A DNA stretch of 64,000 nucleotides from JBCCQH01 sp039024435 (GCA_039024435.1 JBCCQH010000026.1:1-64000); one strand, 5' to 3'. Counted from the first letter of the stretch, positions 1 to 9,261 are shown. Numbers and translations: made by a program. The notes: generated by a model not told the origin, from the letters alone.

Positions 1-6
1 AAAAAA

Positions 7-44
7 TTAGGGGACTCAACCACTATTGTGGGAGTCAACCCTAA
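7..44 (-). terminator. Intrinsic terminator-like hairpin
   Basis: TTAGGG, GACTC and CCAC (7-23) pair with GTGG, GAGTC and CCCTAA (28-44) around a TATT loop, leaving two AA bulges. The six A residues at 1-6 become a U-tract when read on the minus strand. It lies about 185 nt past the stop of the reductase gene at 229-1098, so it may end that transcript. The rest of 45-228 holds no gene I can support. Confidence 0.55.
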
Positions 45-228
45 CCCTTGCTCTTGCTTGATGTAAAAGTAGGGAAGCGGGTCGGAAAGGCAAACCCATT
101 CTTACCATTCCCTTACGCCTTCATCTGGCAAAGGTGCTCCCTATCGATCATCTGATACGTTTCAGATGAAATATTTCTTACGGGCCCAAGAAAATTTCGC
201 CGGCACAATTTTTTCGTTTTTGCGCAAA

Positions 229-1098
229 TTATTCCTCGATGCCCCGCAAAAAGGCAAAAATCGCACTGAAGTCTTGATCGGCAAAGCCGTGGCGCTTTGC
301 GAGGGCGTAGGCTTCCTTGGCGGTATTCAAACTCGGCATCGCGACCCCGTGGGCGTAGGCGGTTTCACTCGCCAGTTGCAGGTCCTTCTGCATCCACTTG
401 AGGGGAAAATTTGTTTCCCAGTTGTCTTCCCGGAGTTTCTTTTCTGCTACGCTCAGGAACGGCGCGGTTACCGGGGTTGCGGTCAGCACGTCGAGCACCA
501 TTTCCTTGCCAAATCCCATGGCCTCGCCGAGCACTACCGCTTCAGAAAAGGCCAGCATTGCCTGGGCCAGGAGTCCGTTGATCAGCATTTTCATTTTGGC
601 CCCGCTCCCGTGTCCGCCCAGGTGCAGGGTTTTTTTGCCCATGATGTCCATCAAGGGCTGGATTTGGGCTACGTCGGTGGCATCTCCCCCGACCAGAAAA
701 AGCAAGTCACCGCTTTCTGCCGGTTGCTTGGTGCCGGCGACCGGTGAGTCGACGAACCGCACGCCTTTTTTCGCCGCCAGGACGGCCATTTCCTGGGAAA
801 ATGCCGGATCCACCGTGCTGCAATCCATCCACAGTGCATTTTTCTCCATCCCGTGCAGAAAGCCGTTTTCCCCGGCGGCGACACTTCGCACCACAGCCGG
901 ATCACCAAGCATCGAGATCACGACGTCCATGCCCCGCGCCGCCGCCTGCGGTGTATCCACCCACCTTGCCCCCCCGGCGATCAGCGCATCACCCCGGGAA
1001 CGGGTCCGATTTTGTACGACCAGGTCGTAGCCCGCGCGTTGAAGATTGGCGGCCATCCGGCTCCCCATGATACCCAATCCGATAAATCCGATTTTCAT
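229..1098 (-). CDS. NAD(P)-dependent beta-hydroxyacid dehydrogenase family reductase
   Basis: This is a 289-residue cytosolic oxidoreductase of the 3-hydroxyisobutyrate dehydrogenase / glyoxylate-succinic semialdehyde reductase family, which interconverts a beta-hydroxyacid or hydroxy-aldehyde and its oxo form with NAD(P). The N-terminal Rossmann motif GLGIMG is at residues 7-12. A substrate loop (DCSTV, 102-106), the PVAGTKQPAESG segment (119-130) and the presumed catalytic lysine K170 in GAKMKMLIN follow, and the C-terminal half is helical as in the family. Length is typical. The ATG start places the first beta strand exactly at the N-terminus. The PVAGxKxPAExG wording resembles the glyoxylate/succinic semialdehyde reductase branch, but substrate cannot be read from sequence. 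The AraC regulator gene lies 119 bp upstream on the same strand. Confidence 0.9.
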   Translation of the reverse strand: MKIGFIGLGIMGSRMAANLQRAGYDLVVQNRTRSRGDALIAGGARWVDTPQAAARGMDVVISMLGDPAVVRSVAAGENGFLHGMEKNALWMDCSTVDPAFSQEMAVLAAKKGVRFVDSPVAGTKQPAESGDLLFLVGGDATDVAQIQPLMDIMGKKTLHLGGHGSGAKMKMLINGLLAQAMLAFSEAVVLGEAMGFGKEMVLDVLTATPVTAPFLSVAEKKLREDNWETNFPLKWMQKDLQLASETAYAHGVAMPSLNTAKEAYALAKRHGFADQDFSAIFAFLRGIEE

Positions 1099-1217
1099 TG
1101 TTTTTGCGTTTGAGAGTTCGTTGTGAGGGCAAGCCCTCTTTTCTACAAAGATGCAATCCCACCGGAAAAGCGCCGGGAGTTTTTTTGCAAAAATTGTGCT
1201 TTTCGGTCAATTATTGC

Positions 1218-2087
1218 TTAAAAAGCAGATTCGATTCGGCTTTGGATGCTAAACTGGCCCGGGGTAATCCCAAAGCGTTTGCGAAACGACTTGATAAAGT
1301 GGGGAACATTTTCGTAGCCTGCGGCTTGGGCGACTTCCGCAACACTCCCCTGGCCCTCTTGCAGCAAGCTCCGCGCCCGCTCCAATCGCCGGTCGATCAG
1401 CCACCGCTTGGGGGAGGCGCCAAAACACGCTTTGAAATCGCGGTGAAAAGTGGAGATACTCCGACCAGTCAGATAAGCATAATCTTCGATTTTGAGGGGC
1501 TTGCTGTAGTTTGCCCACATGAAATCGGGCAGGCTTTTCTTGCCCCGTCGATGCAGGGCCGCCAACTCGGCGCCAAACCGTTCTCCCGCCCGGCTTTGCT
1601 CCAGCAAATGCAAGATTTCCAGTAATTTGGGCCGCACCACGGCCCTTTGATCCCCGCCCCGCCCATCGTACAGGTCCAGCAGGTTTCGGGTAAACAACTT
1701 TACTGCGTCAGGAATCTCCATCACGAATGGTTTGCCACTCGCTTGAAGAGGAGCGGTATCCACGGCTCTCCGGGTGGCCAGGAGTTCATCGTCAAAAAAG
1801 CAGACCAGTGCCTCAAAGGGGCGTTTGCGGGGGAGCCGGTCCGTAATTATGTACAGCCCTTTCGGAAGAAAAATCAGCTCCCCCTCGCCCACCGCGAGAA
1901 ACTGTCCGTCGTAGGTTGTGATCTTCAAGCTACCGTGCTGTACCAGGGTCAATGCGTGTGCGGCAAGGTAGCGGTCCCGATTTTCATCGACCTGCGTCAC
2001 CCGCTTGTAAATGAGCGAACAGAGTCCGTCGGCGAGGATTTTCTTCAGGTGGGGATTTTGGTAGAATGCCTGGGGTACCACACGCAT
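1218..2087 (-). CDS. AraC family transcriptional regulator
   Basis: This 289-residue protein has an AraC/XylS DNA-binding domain with two helix-turn-helix motifs at about residues 195-280. The recognisable first HTH contains YLTGRSISTFHRDFK and the second contains VAQAAGYENVPHFIKSFRK, followed by the family signature FGITPGQF. The N-terminal ~190 residues look like a cupin-type sensing and dimerisation domain (GSLKITTYDGQFLAVGEGE) as in ExsA-like members. It reads away from the GNAT gene and lies directly upstream of the reductase on the same strand, so it may control either neighbour. The ligand is unknown. The 242 bp between its start and the GNAT start hold no other gene. Confidence 0.92.
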   Translation of the reverse strand: MRVVPQAFYQNPHLKKILADGLCSLIYKRVTQVDENRDRYLAAHALTLVQHGSLKITTYDGQFLAVGEGELIFLPKGLYIITDRLPRKRPFEALVCFFDDELLATRRAVDTAPLQASGKPFVMEIPDAVKLFTRNLLDLYDGRGGDQRAVVRPKLLEILHLLEQSRAGERFGAELAALHRRGKKSLPDFMWANYSKPLKIEDYAYLTGRSISTFHRDFKACFGASPKRWLIDRRLERARSLLQEGQGSVAEVAQAAGYENVPHFIKSFRKRFGITPGQFSIQSRIESAF

Positions 2088-2329
2088 ACCGACAATTTAC
2101 GAAGCCGGAGGAGAAAAGAAAGCGTGAGTGGTTTTCTTGGCGGTACAAAAATCGGGGGAAGTTTGCACAATCATGGTGTATAGAGAGGGGCCCGCGCACC
2201 TGCGATCATACGTGTACCGGGGGTCCATTTTTGTGTGTGGCAGTGCCCGATACACCGTGGCGCCGCAAGGATTTGCCCACAATACAAATCTCTTTGCAAA
2301 GTTGTCGTGCACTCGGTTATCTTTCCGGC

Positions 2330-2848
2330 ATGCTGATTGCTACCACGGATCGCTTGCACATCCGCTATTTCCACTTGGAAGATGCAGCTTTTCTCCTCGA
2401 ACTGCTGAATTCACCCGGCTGGTTGCGCTACATTGGGGATCGGGGCGTACGTACGCTCGGCGATGCCCAGAACTACCTGCAAAGCCGCATGCTCGACCAT
2501 TACCGGCGTTGGGGCTACGGCATGTACTTGGTCGCGCAACGCGGCTCAGGCCGCGCTCTGGGTGCCTGTGGCCTCGTCAATCGGACGGGACTGGAAGGAG
2601 TTGACCTTGGATTTGCACTGCTACCGGAATTTGAAGGGCAAGGCTACGCCCGGGAAGCAGCGGAAGCGGTGGTGCAAGATGCCTGGTGGCGGGTGGAACT
2701 GCCCCGCTTGCTGGCCATCACGCTCCCGGAAAACCACCGTTCGGTCCGGCTCCTGGAACAACTTGGCTTCGAGACAGCTGGGCAAATTGTAATGGAGGGC
2801 GACGCCCTTTTGCTGATGCAAATCGAGCGTCCCCGCACCCGTTCATGA
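2330..2848 (+). CDS. GNAT family N-acetyltransferase
   Basis: This is a 172-residue acetyltransferase of the RimJ/RimL-like GNAT type, using acetyl-CoA to modify an amine on a small molecule or protein N-terminus. The start RLHIRYFHLEDAAFLLELL is typical of the family. The acetyl-CoA loop is EGQGYAREA (residues 102-110), and the C-terminal NHRSVRLLEQLGF (135-147) is the conserved family ending. I chose ATG 2330 because the reading frame is open far upstream (to 2066) but the upstream part is not protein-like and overlaps the divergent AraC start. The substrate cannot be predicted. Confidence 0.88.
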   Translation: MLIATTDRLHIRYFHLEDAAFLLELLNSPGWLRYIGDRGVRTLGDAQNYLQSRMLDHYRRWGYGMYLVAQRGSGRALGACGLVNRTGLEGVDLGFALLPEFEGQGYAREAAEAVVQDAWWRVELPRLLAITLPENHRSVRLLEQLGFETAGQIVMEGDALLLMQIERPRTRS

Positions 2849-2851
2849 CAA

Positions 2852-2878
2852 AAGACCGCGACGTCTCCGTGCGGTCTT
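2852..2878. terminator. Bidirectional hairpin between convergent genes
   Basis: AAGACCGC (2852-2859) is complementary to GCGGTCTT (2871-2878) with an 11-nt loop. It begins 4 bp after the GNAT stop and lies 22 bp from the end of the convergent protease gene, so it can serve both. Flanking A-rich and T-rich bases are short. Confidence 0.65.
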
Positions 2879-2899
2879 CTGCAGTACATATTGAATGCC

Positions 2900-5446
2900 T
2901 TATTGTACTCGGAGTTGTTTTACCCGCAATCCTTCGTTGTCTTGAAGGCGTAGCAGATAGACACCAGCCGCCAAATCCTCAACCGCAAATCGCTCATTGA
3001 GCTGGTTTACATTGTCAAATACTCTTTTCTCGATCACTTTTCCAAACATATCAATGATACTCAGCGACACTTGCCCGGAATAGCCTGCGTCATATATCAC
3101 CCGGAATTGATCGTCAATGGGATTGGGATAGACGCTCAACTCAGCCGTCGGTAAAGCATCTTCTACATCGACCGTGACGCAGTTCCAGGTGGCCTGGAAA
3201 CCTTCGCGATTGCCGAAGGCATTGTTCCACTCAACGATGGTCAGAGACCCACTGGTCGACGTAAAAGGTCCAGGAATGGTGTTTCCGGCGAATATCCCCA
3301 AGGAGGGACTTTGGTCGTCGGGACCGTCAAAAATCAAGATTCGGTCACCGGCATTGTAATCAAATACGGAAAAAGTCAATTGTACTTGGTTTCCCCCCCC
3401 GGGCTGAATCGTCACCTCACTGCGGATGTTGTCCAAATAGTTATCCGCGCCACCCGAGTCGTACAATTCTCCGGAGCAACCCGTCACCGTGATGTCGGCG
3501 CCATTGCCGGGCATATTGATCTGGCAGACAAGATTGTTGTCGATCACAACGCGATTGGGCATGGTCAGGGTATCGTAGTTCCCGTTGCAATCCTGAATGA
3601 TCAACGAGACCGTGTACGTACCGTACTGCGTGTACTGGTGGGAAGGATTCGGGAAGGTGCTCGTCGAGCCGTCGCCGAAGTCCCACTGGTAGCTCACCGC
3701 GGAGGTGGAACTATTGGTAAAATTTACATCGAACGGAATGGAACAGCTCGCGGTATCGGTCAAGGAGAAGTCGGCGTTGAGGGTGCCGGTATAGGGCAGC
3801 CCCACTCCGACCGCCGCCCAGGCGTTCATCACGTTGATCATTTCCGGAGAACAGAAGCCAAATAGATCTTTCGTGGATTCAATGGCGTAGAAGCGCGCCT
3901 CTTCGTACTCGTCGAAGGCGCCCAGGTAGACAGTAAGATTGCGAAACGCAATCATCGCCGCGGTATCGATGCCCATCGCATTGACGCTGAAGGGGTCGTT
4001 GTTATCGTTGACGCCGGAGCCCCCTTCCGTGAGTAAGTAAAACCAGAAGTTCTGGACGCCGGAATTGACGTGAACTCCGCCGTTGTCGCCGGAGCCGGTG
4101 AACCAGTTGGTTCCGAAATAGGTATCCGGATCGCCGCGCAGGTTGGGATTGCTCATGCTGCGCAAGGCGGAGGAAATTACGTCTTCGCCGATCAGCCAAT
4201 TGCCGTTGTTGGGGCGGCCGTAAAATTCGATGGCGGTCCCGAAGATATCGCTGAAAGACTCGTTCAAGGCACCCGGCTCATTCTGGTAGACGAGTCCGGC
4301 GGAATTGCCGGTCAAACCGTGGGCAAATTCGTGTCCGACCACGTCAAGGGCCGGGAAAGGGGAGTAAGCTTGATTGCCATCCCCGTAGGTCATGAAAACA
4401 CCGTTCCAGAAGGCATTGACGTAATTGGATCCGTAGTGGACGTAACTGATGAGCTTGGCACCGTTGCCATCGTAGCTATTGCGCCCGTGTTCCAAAAAGA
4501 AGTAATCGAACGTCATTTCCGCACCCCAGTGGGCGTCGGTAGCAACTTCATCCTGGTTGGCGTTAATGTTGTCCCAAAAATTATCCGCATCGGTGAAGTC
4601 AACCGCCGAACTGTAATCGGTCTGGGTGAGCATATTGAAGGTTTCGACCCCATTGGCGCGGCCCGTTTCGCGGAGGCGATAAGTGGTGCTAGTGCTGTCC
4701 GCCACAATCGCTTGCGTACCGCTGTACTTAGTGACGGCGGTTCCGTTGGCATCGCCAGTATGAATCAATTCGTTCCGGAAGATCACCTCACCGGTTTGCG
4801 CATCGACGTAAACCTCCGCGCGGGAGTTCGGCTGGTGGGCGTAAAGATCGTATCGGTAAGCCATGCGCACGGCTTCTGCGCTCTGTTGACCACCATTGCG
4901 GACGTACACCAAATCGCCACCGGGATGGTAACTGGCAAAGGGATTGCCGGTCACCAGTTTGAGGTAAGCTTCCTCGGTGGGCATTTCGTATTTGTAGATT
5001 TCGCCCCCTTCGTGGTCGCGGGCCAGTTGCAGGGCATCTCCGGCCGAGAAACTGGCCGAGCCAGTCTGAAAGATCGGAAAGTAATAACCGTTCATGCTGA
5101 CCACTTTTCCAGCATACTCGTGGGCGCGATAGATGGCATATTGGACCGGAATCCCTCGGTGATACTGCTGATAATGCGTATGGCGGAAGCCAAAAGCATC
5201 GTGCTCGGTTTTCACCAACCGATATTCATCGTTTGGCCCCAGTTGAAGAACTTCGCGCAACAAAGCCGGAAACTCGGCCAAGGTGTAGGCCGCGCTCTCC
5301 GAGAATCGGATGAATTCGGGAAAGTTCTCATCCGACATCCGAACCGTGACGGCGGCACTTTCCCAATCAGATTGCTGCGCCACGCTCGTTCGGGGAAAAA
5401 CGATCCCAAACAGCGCTAGCAGTACAAAAATGCGTTGAAGTTTCAT
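2900..5446 (-). CDS. Secreted M4 (thermolysin-like) metalloprotease with PKD, CUB and T9SS sorting domains
   Basis: This 848-residue extracellular zinc endopeptidase starts with a signal peptide (1-23, ending SVAQ). A propeptide of FTP/PepSY type covers about 35-225. The catalytic domain (about 230-550) carries HEFAH at 372-376, the third zinc ligand E396 in ALNESFSD, and the acid/base histidine H459 in GGVHVNSG. These are all the residues expected for an active M4 enzyme. A PKD domain (WDFGDGS, about 560-636), a CUB-like domain (about 642-757) and a C-terminal T9SS type A sorting domain (SVYPNPIDDQF onward, 770-848) follow. It probably acts as a secreted or surface-held general protease, matured by cleavage of the propeptide. 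It appears monocistronic. Confidence 0.95.
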   Translation of the reverse strand: MKLQRIFVLLALFGIVFPRTSVAQQSDWESAAVTVRMSDENFPEFIRFSESAAYTLAEFPALLREVLQLGPNDEYRLVKTEHDAFGFRHTHYQQYHRGIPVQYAIYRAHEYAGKVVSMNGYYFPIFQTGSASFSAGDALQLARDHEGGEIYKYEMPTEEAYLKLVTGNPFASYHPGGDLVYVRNGGQQSAEAVRMAYRYDLYAHQPNSRAEVYVDAQTGEVIFRNELIHTGDANGTAVTKYSGTQAIVADSTSTTYRLRETGRANGVETFNMLTQTDYSSAVDFTDADNFWDNINANQDEVATDAHWGAEMTFDYFFLEHGRNSYDGNGAKLISYVHYGSNYVNAFWNGVFMTYGDGNQAYSPFPALDVVGHEFAHGLTGNSAGLVYQNEPGALNESFSDIFGTAIEFYGRPNNGNWLIGEDVISSALRSMSNPNLRGDPDTYFGTNWFTGSGDNGGVHVNSGVQNFWFYLLTEGGSGVNDNNDPFSVNAMGIDTAAMIAFRNLTVYLGAFDEYEEARFYAIESTKDLFGFCSPEMINVMNAWAAVGVGLPYTGTLNADFSLTDTASCSIPFDVNFTNSSTSAVSYQWDFGDGSTSTFPNPSHQYTQYGTYTVSLIIQDCNGNYDTLTMPNRVVIDNNLVCQINMPGNGADITVTGCSGELYDSGGADNYLDNIRSEVTIQPGGGNQVQLTFSVFDYNAGDRILIFDGPDDQSPSLGIFAGNTIPGPFTSTSGSLTIVEWNNAFGNREGFQATWNCVTVDVEDALPTAELSVYPNPIDDQFRVIYDAGYSGQVSLSIIDMFGKVIEKRVFDNVNQLNERFAVEDLAAGVYLLRLQDNEGLRVKQLRVQ

Positions 5447-5497
5447 TGTGCAAATTACCCGTGAAAAGTCTAAAATAATTCAATATGCGAGGGTTAT

Positions 5498-5505
5498 CAA
5501 ATCTA
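5498..5505 (-). promoter_or_regulatory. Candidate -7 box for the M4 protease gene
   Basis: On the minus strand this reads TAGATTTG, an exact match to the Bacteroidota -7 consensus TAnnTTTG, 52 bp before the protease start. I do not see a well-spaced -33 TTG (nearest is 15 bp away), so support is moderate. Confidence 0.35.
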
Positions 5506-5630
5506 CTCCGGCTACTGTCGCAATTTAGACTTTTACCAGCGGAGGATTATCAATTTCCGATTGCCTATCCAGCGAAAACGGTAAGTCGAGCAATTGGAAA
5601 TTCTCGGCTTGGGGTGGCCATATAAAAATC

Positions 5631-5800
5631 CTTAGAGGCTACTTAATATTGGTTTGTGAAATTTGTTCGCGCAGATTTTTTTGTCCGTCGAAGCTCATTT
5701 TGGAGTCCATAGCCAAAGCTAGGGGCGAGAAAATAGCGGAAGAGGGGCAGAAAAAGATGCAATAGCAAAATCACAGGATTAAATTTAAACCGCCTCTCAG
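5631..5800 (+). repeat. Inverted-repeat element, copy 1 (about 168 bp family)
   Basis: The interior (ATTGGTTTGTGAAATTTG onward) is nearly identical to copy 2 at 7139-7307 and, in reverse, to copy 3 at 29484-29651. The right end is intact (TTTAAACCGCC, 5784-5794). The left end is degraded (GGCTACTTAATATTGG instead of GGCGGTTTAAAATTGG). It ends 46 bp before the start of the small exported protein at 5847, so it may carry or displace that gene's promoter. It has no transposase. The short minus-strand reading frame inside it is probably fortuitous. Confidence 0.85.
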
Positions 5801-5846
5801 CACTTCCGTCTTCATAATGGGAGGAATTTTCTAAATTGGGCATTTT

Positions 5847-6344
5847 ATGAATGCGCTCATGGTAAATCGATGGCTGTTTTTTTTATGCGGGGTGCTGATC
5901 TCCGGAAACCTGATCGCCCAGGGTCCGCCGGTGCGAATCAGTACTTATACGGTGACGAATAAAACCAAATTCAAGCAGGTTCCGCTCCCGATGACCGGCT
6001 TTGAGGTGGGGAAATATGCCTCCGAAGCCGGCAAACGGCGCGGACAAGTGCAACTTTACTTCGAGGAGGTAAAAGCGGGAAAGTTCAAAGATGGCACCAT
6101 GAGTCTGATCGCCCGGGACGGGATGGTCCTTTCGGTGACGCTGGACACCGACTCCCCAAAAGGCGTGAAGCGATTGCTGAAACAACTCACGGAACAATTT
6201 GGTGAGCCATACAAACTGGTCGTTCGCAACGGCAAATTTGACATGGTGTGGACCTCGCCGCGCAAAAGCAGCTATCGGGTACAGTACACCGGCGATCAAA
6301 ACTACCAGGAAGCATCGGTCACCATCGAGAAGCAGAAAAAGTAA
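5847..6344 (+). CDS. Exported protein of unknown function
   Basis: I do not recognise this 165-residue protein. It starts with a signal peptide (MVNRWLFFLCGVLISGNLIAQ, cleavage near residue 25). The mature part is about 140 residues, lysine-rich and predicted alpha/beta: a stretch KGVKRLLKQLTEQFGEPYKL forms an amphipathic helix, and the C-terminus VQYTGDQNYQEASVTIEKQKK looks like strand plus basic tail. The pattern of a helix preceding EPYKLVVRNGKFDMVW resembles small periplasmic sensor-like folds, but I assign no function. An alternative start is ATG 5859. It sits between direct copies of the 168 bp element. Confidence 0.7.
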   Translation: MNALMVNRWLFFLCGVLISGNLIAQGPPVRISTYTVTNKTKFKQVPLPMTGFEVGKYASEAGKRRGQVQLYFEEVKAGKFKDGTMSLIARDGMVLSVTLDTDSPKGVKRLLKQLTEQFGEPYKLVVRNGKFDMVWTSPRKSSYRVQYTGDQNYQEASVTIEKQKK

Positions 6345-6382
6345 GTTTCCCTCCCCTCCCAATCGTTAATCCCTGATTATCA

Positions 6383-6406
6383 GCTATTGTTCACCCGAAC
6401 AATAGC
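6383..6406 (+). terminator. Perfect hairpin after the exported-protein gene
   Basis: GCTATTGTTC (6383-6392) and GAACAATAGC (6397-6406) form a 10-bp perfect stem with an ACCC loop, 39 bp after the stop at 6344. No T-tract follows, so it may act as a 3' stabiliser rather than a strong intrinsic terminator. Confidence 0.5.
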
Positions 6407-6592
6407 CCTCGCCTCTTGGCTTCCCTACCGCGTCAACGCTCACGTAGGCAACCTCCCGGTCCGACGGCCCAAAACATAAATCGTTTACAATCATCTGATA
6501 TTCAATAGAAAATCCGAGGGCGAGCTTCCGGAAAATTGTCGAGCCGCTGATTTTTTTGCAGTTTTACCATTATTCCAAAATGGTTCAAAATT

Positions 6593-6898
6593 ATGTTACG
6601 ACGTATTGTTTTTTGCCTTTGCCTGTTGGGCTTGGTGCAGATAGCTGCTCCTACCCAACTCAATGCATCACAAACCGCGGTAACGATCCTCGGTGGGGTT
6701 GATCATCTTCCTCAACATGTGGTCGGCCACCTGTTTCGGGAAGCTTCCGATTATTATCGGCTTTCCTATTTGGATGTGACAGCCGCCTACCAAAAAGGAG
6801 AACTGGTCATGTTTGAAACGACTTCAAACGGAGAACGCGCGGTAATGATGGACCTCGACGGAAATTGTTTGCTCTCAGTGATCGCAGATATCCTCTGA
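6593..6898 (+). CDS. Small exported protein of unknown function
   Basis: This is an unrecognised 101-residue protein with a signal peptide (MLRRIVFCLCLLGLVQIAAP, cleavage near residue 25). The mature ~76 residues (HHxxH-free, mildly acidic) contain HVVGHLFREASDYYRLSYLD, a likely helix, then the strands ELVMFETT and RAVMMDLDGNCLLSVI. That arrangement resembles a small PepSY-like or BLIP-like fold, but this is inference only. Its GC content is lower than that of neighbouring housekeeping genes. It is the second of two small exported genes lying between direct copies of the 168 bp element. Confidence 0.6.
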   Translation: MLRRIVFCLCLLGLVQIAAPTQLNASQTAVTILGGVDHLPQHVVGHLFREASDYYRLSYLDVTAAYQKGELVMFETTSNGERAVMMDLDGNCLLSVIADIL

Positions 6899-7138
6899 GC
6901 TGCAATTGATCCACTTTAATGCCTCCCAGGCGAGGTCAAAGGGGTCGTCGCCCGGAAAATCATTCTTCTGGAAAGCACTCCCGCGATATCGTCTGGGAGA
7001 TTTGTGTCCTTTTTATAAATTATCAAATCCTAAATCCCCTCCTCCGCATCGTTGCGGGAAGAGGGGATTGTCAGATCCATTCATTTGAAGTCGCGCACTC
7101 ATCCTAGATGGCCTTCAGCGCGCAAGATATCTCACGCG

Positions 7139-7307
7139 CTTAAAGGCGGTTTAAAATTGGTTTGTGAAATTTGCTCGCGCAGATTTTTTTGTCCATCAAA
7201 GCTCATTTTGGAGTCCATAGCCAGCGCTAGGGGCGAGAAAATAGCTGAAGAGGGGCAGCAAAAGGGGGCATAGCAAAATCGCAGAATTAAATTAAACCGC
7301 CGCTTAC
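7139..7307 (+). repeat. Inverted-repeat element, copy 2 (about 168 bp family)
   Basis: This is the best-preserved forward copy. GGCGGTTTAAA (7145-7155) and TTAAACCGCC (7292-7301) form the terminal inverted repeat, extended outward by CTTA on the left and GCTTA on the right. The interior matches copy 1 over its full length with scattered substitutions. It lies between the small exported gene and the 3' end of the helical-repeat protein gene, in a stretch (6899-7407) with no other feature I can support. Confidence 0.88.
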
Positions 7308-7407
7308 GGAGAACCAGCATTCGGACGTCAACTACGGGAACAGAAATGCAGCGTAGGCCTGAAGAATTGGACTTGCAATCCCACGCGACTCAATCCATCA
7401 GCCCAAC

Positions 7408-8943
7408 TCAATCGGGCCATTTCTGGGTCGAACGCCCCCGCCGCAACGCAGCAATATCGGTGTCATTCAATTTTCCTTCCAGCCACTCGCCAAAGTCCAG
7501 GAAACTAAAAGCACGCTGCTCAAACTCATCCTGGGCCAGAGCTCGGAACTCTTGGAATAGCAATTCCAACTCGCGGCGGTATTGGGGGGTATTGACGTGC
7601 TTGACCATGGTCCGAAAGCTTTTCAGGACAGTTTTCTCAAACCGGTGCATCCGACCGTGCTTCTGCAGGAAGCGCCGGGCACTGTCGTGGGAGCTTTCGA
7701 CTACCGAGTAATTGCCCAGATCGAAATGTACCATCAAAACAAGTAGCCGGGCAAATCCCTGCAGGTAAATTCGCAAATCGGAACGGGGAGAATTTACGAT
7801 CAGATTCACCCAGCGCAATGCTTTAGAAGGCTCTCCGGTGTTCAGGTAGTGGTGAGCCACGAGATAAGACAGCAGCATTTCGTGCCAACCGGGTGTCCGG
7901 GCGTGGATCTCATTCCAGAAGACGTCGATTTCTTCGAGAATCGGCTGGATGCGCTCCACTTCTCCAAGTTGCACCGCCAGAGTCATGTTGGCGATGAAAT
8001 ACAGCGGGAAATAATTCGCGCGTACCTTGGGATAGTTTTCTTTCAGTTCGCGGAATCGTTCAAGCACGGCAAACGCGTTTTCGTAGTCGGCCATTTTCAG
8101 CAAATGAATGCCCAGCGTGCTGACTTCCAGAAAATACCGGCGGAGCATTCGACCACGGATAGCATCGTGTTTCTCCAACAATTCCAATACCCCGCGGTTG
8201 AGCTCAACTGCGCCTTTGAGGTCGTCCCGAAAGCTGGCGAGTTTGGCCTGGACCGTCCAGTACTCGATTTCAGCCCGGACGGACAGGGCTCTCGCCGGGC
8301 TTTCGAGCAAGGGATGATCCGCGATGGCCCGGTAACTTTCGATGTCCTGGTCATCGCGGGCGACCCGCCGCCGGTTCATCAGCGTATACATGCGGCTGTT
8401 CAAGGCAATGTAGGCATCGAGGTTGTGCAGCCGCTTGAGGGCAAGCTGTTTGGCTTCATCGATTTCCTCGATTTGGCTTTCCATCTGCCGTTCGTGTTGC
8501 TCGTTGATCAGGATATCCAGCTCAATGCTCAGCAAAGAATGCTGTGAGGAAAAAAACTCACCCTCCCGCGAGATCTTGAGCGCTTTGCGCAGCATCTTAC
8601 GGGCTTGGGGATACAGTTCTTTTCGGGCCAGCATGCGTACCTGGGCGATCAACTGGGCTACCTCAGCTTCAGGATCAGTATCATAATAGACCAGGCTCTT
8701 CAGGATAAACCGATACAAATAGTTTTTTCCGGCGGAAAACTGGCTCCCGGTCAGATCGCCGAAATGCTTCATCAATTTCGACTCATTGTAAGTATCCTGG
8801 CGGTCGATCAAGTCGAAAAGCGTCGTATATCTTTTGTCGCGTCCGCCGGCCAGCAGCCCCGTCAACAATTTGAATGTACGTTTTTCCCCTTTATGCAGGG
8901 ATTTGATCAACCGAAATAAATCTTCGGAAGGACTACGTCTCAT
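7408..8943 (-). CDS. Helical-repeat protein of unknown function (paralog A)
   Basis: This 511-residue protein is predicted to be almost entirely alpha-helical and TPR-like, without signal peptide or membrane segment. The N-terminal segment (about 1-90) contains LFRLIKSLHKGEKRTFKLL and FSAGKNYLYRFILKSL and closely matches the same region of the protein at 9613-11121. The C-terminal part (ALRWVNLIVNSPRSDLR, LVLMVHFDLGNYSVVES) matches it too. Helix pairs with A/L/Y at TPR-like positions recur through the middle. I took ATG 8943 rather than the longer frame to 9063 because the paralog begins at the equivalent MRR. The role is unknown. TPR-type scaffolding is an inference. Confidence 0.8.
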   Translation of the reverse strand: MRRSPSEDLFRLIKSLHKGEKRTFKLLTGLLAGGRDKRYTTLFDLIDRQDTYNESKLMKHFGDLTGSQFSAGKNYLYRFILKSLVYYDTDPEAEVAQLIAQVRMLARKELYPQARKMLRKALKISREGEFFSSQHSLLSIELDILINEQHERQMESQIEEIDEAKQLALKRLHNLDAYIALNSRMYTLMNRRRVARDDQDIESYRAIADHPLLESPARALSVRAEIEYWTVQAKLASFRDDLKGAVELNRGVLELLEKHDAIRGRMLRRYFLEVSTLGIHLLKMADYENAFAVLERFRELKENYPKVRANYFPLYFIANMTLAVQLGEVERIQPILEEIDVFWNEIHARTPGWHEMLLSYLVAHHYLNTGEPSKALRWVNLIVNSPRSDLRIYLQGFARLLVLMVHFDLGNYSVVESSHDSARRFLQKHGRMHRFEKTVLKSFRTMVKHVNTPQYRRELELLFQEFRALAQDEFEQRAFSFLDFGEWLEGKLNDTDIAALRRGRSTQKWPD

Positions 8944-9261
8944 GTTACCATTTTGAAAGTTAGCAGATGGGGAGCAGGTTTTGGTCAAGCCCCTTTTTGC
9001 ATCTACACGAAAGTACTTATTTCGCTCGATTCTTGTCAACTTTTGTGATACGATTTTGTCCACAGATGATATTTCGGTGATTTCATTTAAACACAGTAGA
9101 ATTGCTTGTCAATGTGTCAATTTCGCCCTTACACAAATTCATTGCACTTCTATCCGGTTCGCGTTTATTCCGGCAGTGTCAAATGAATTGTTACAGGTTT
9201 TGGGAAACAGCCCAGGAAATCAGGGGATATACATTGGGAAAAAGTCGGAAACGGAGGGCCC

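Noticed and set aside
4070..5419. Long plus-strand frame (449 residues) opposite the M4 protease
   Set aside because: It is antisense to a complete protease and its residues do not form any recognisable protein; GC-rich coding DNA opens such frames.
5643..5843. 66-residue minus-strand frame inside the repeat element (copy 1)
   Set aside because: The frame is not kept between the copies (copy 2 is open in a different frame), so the repeats probably do not encode a peptide.
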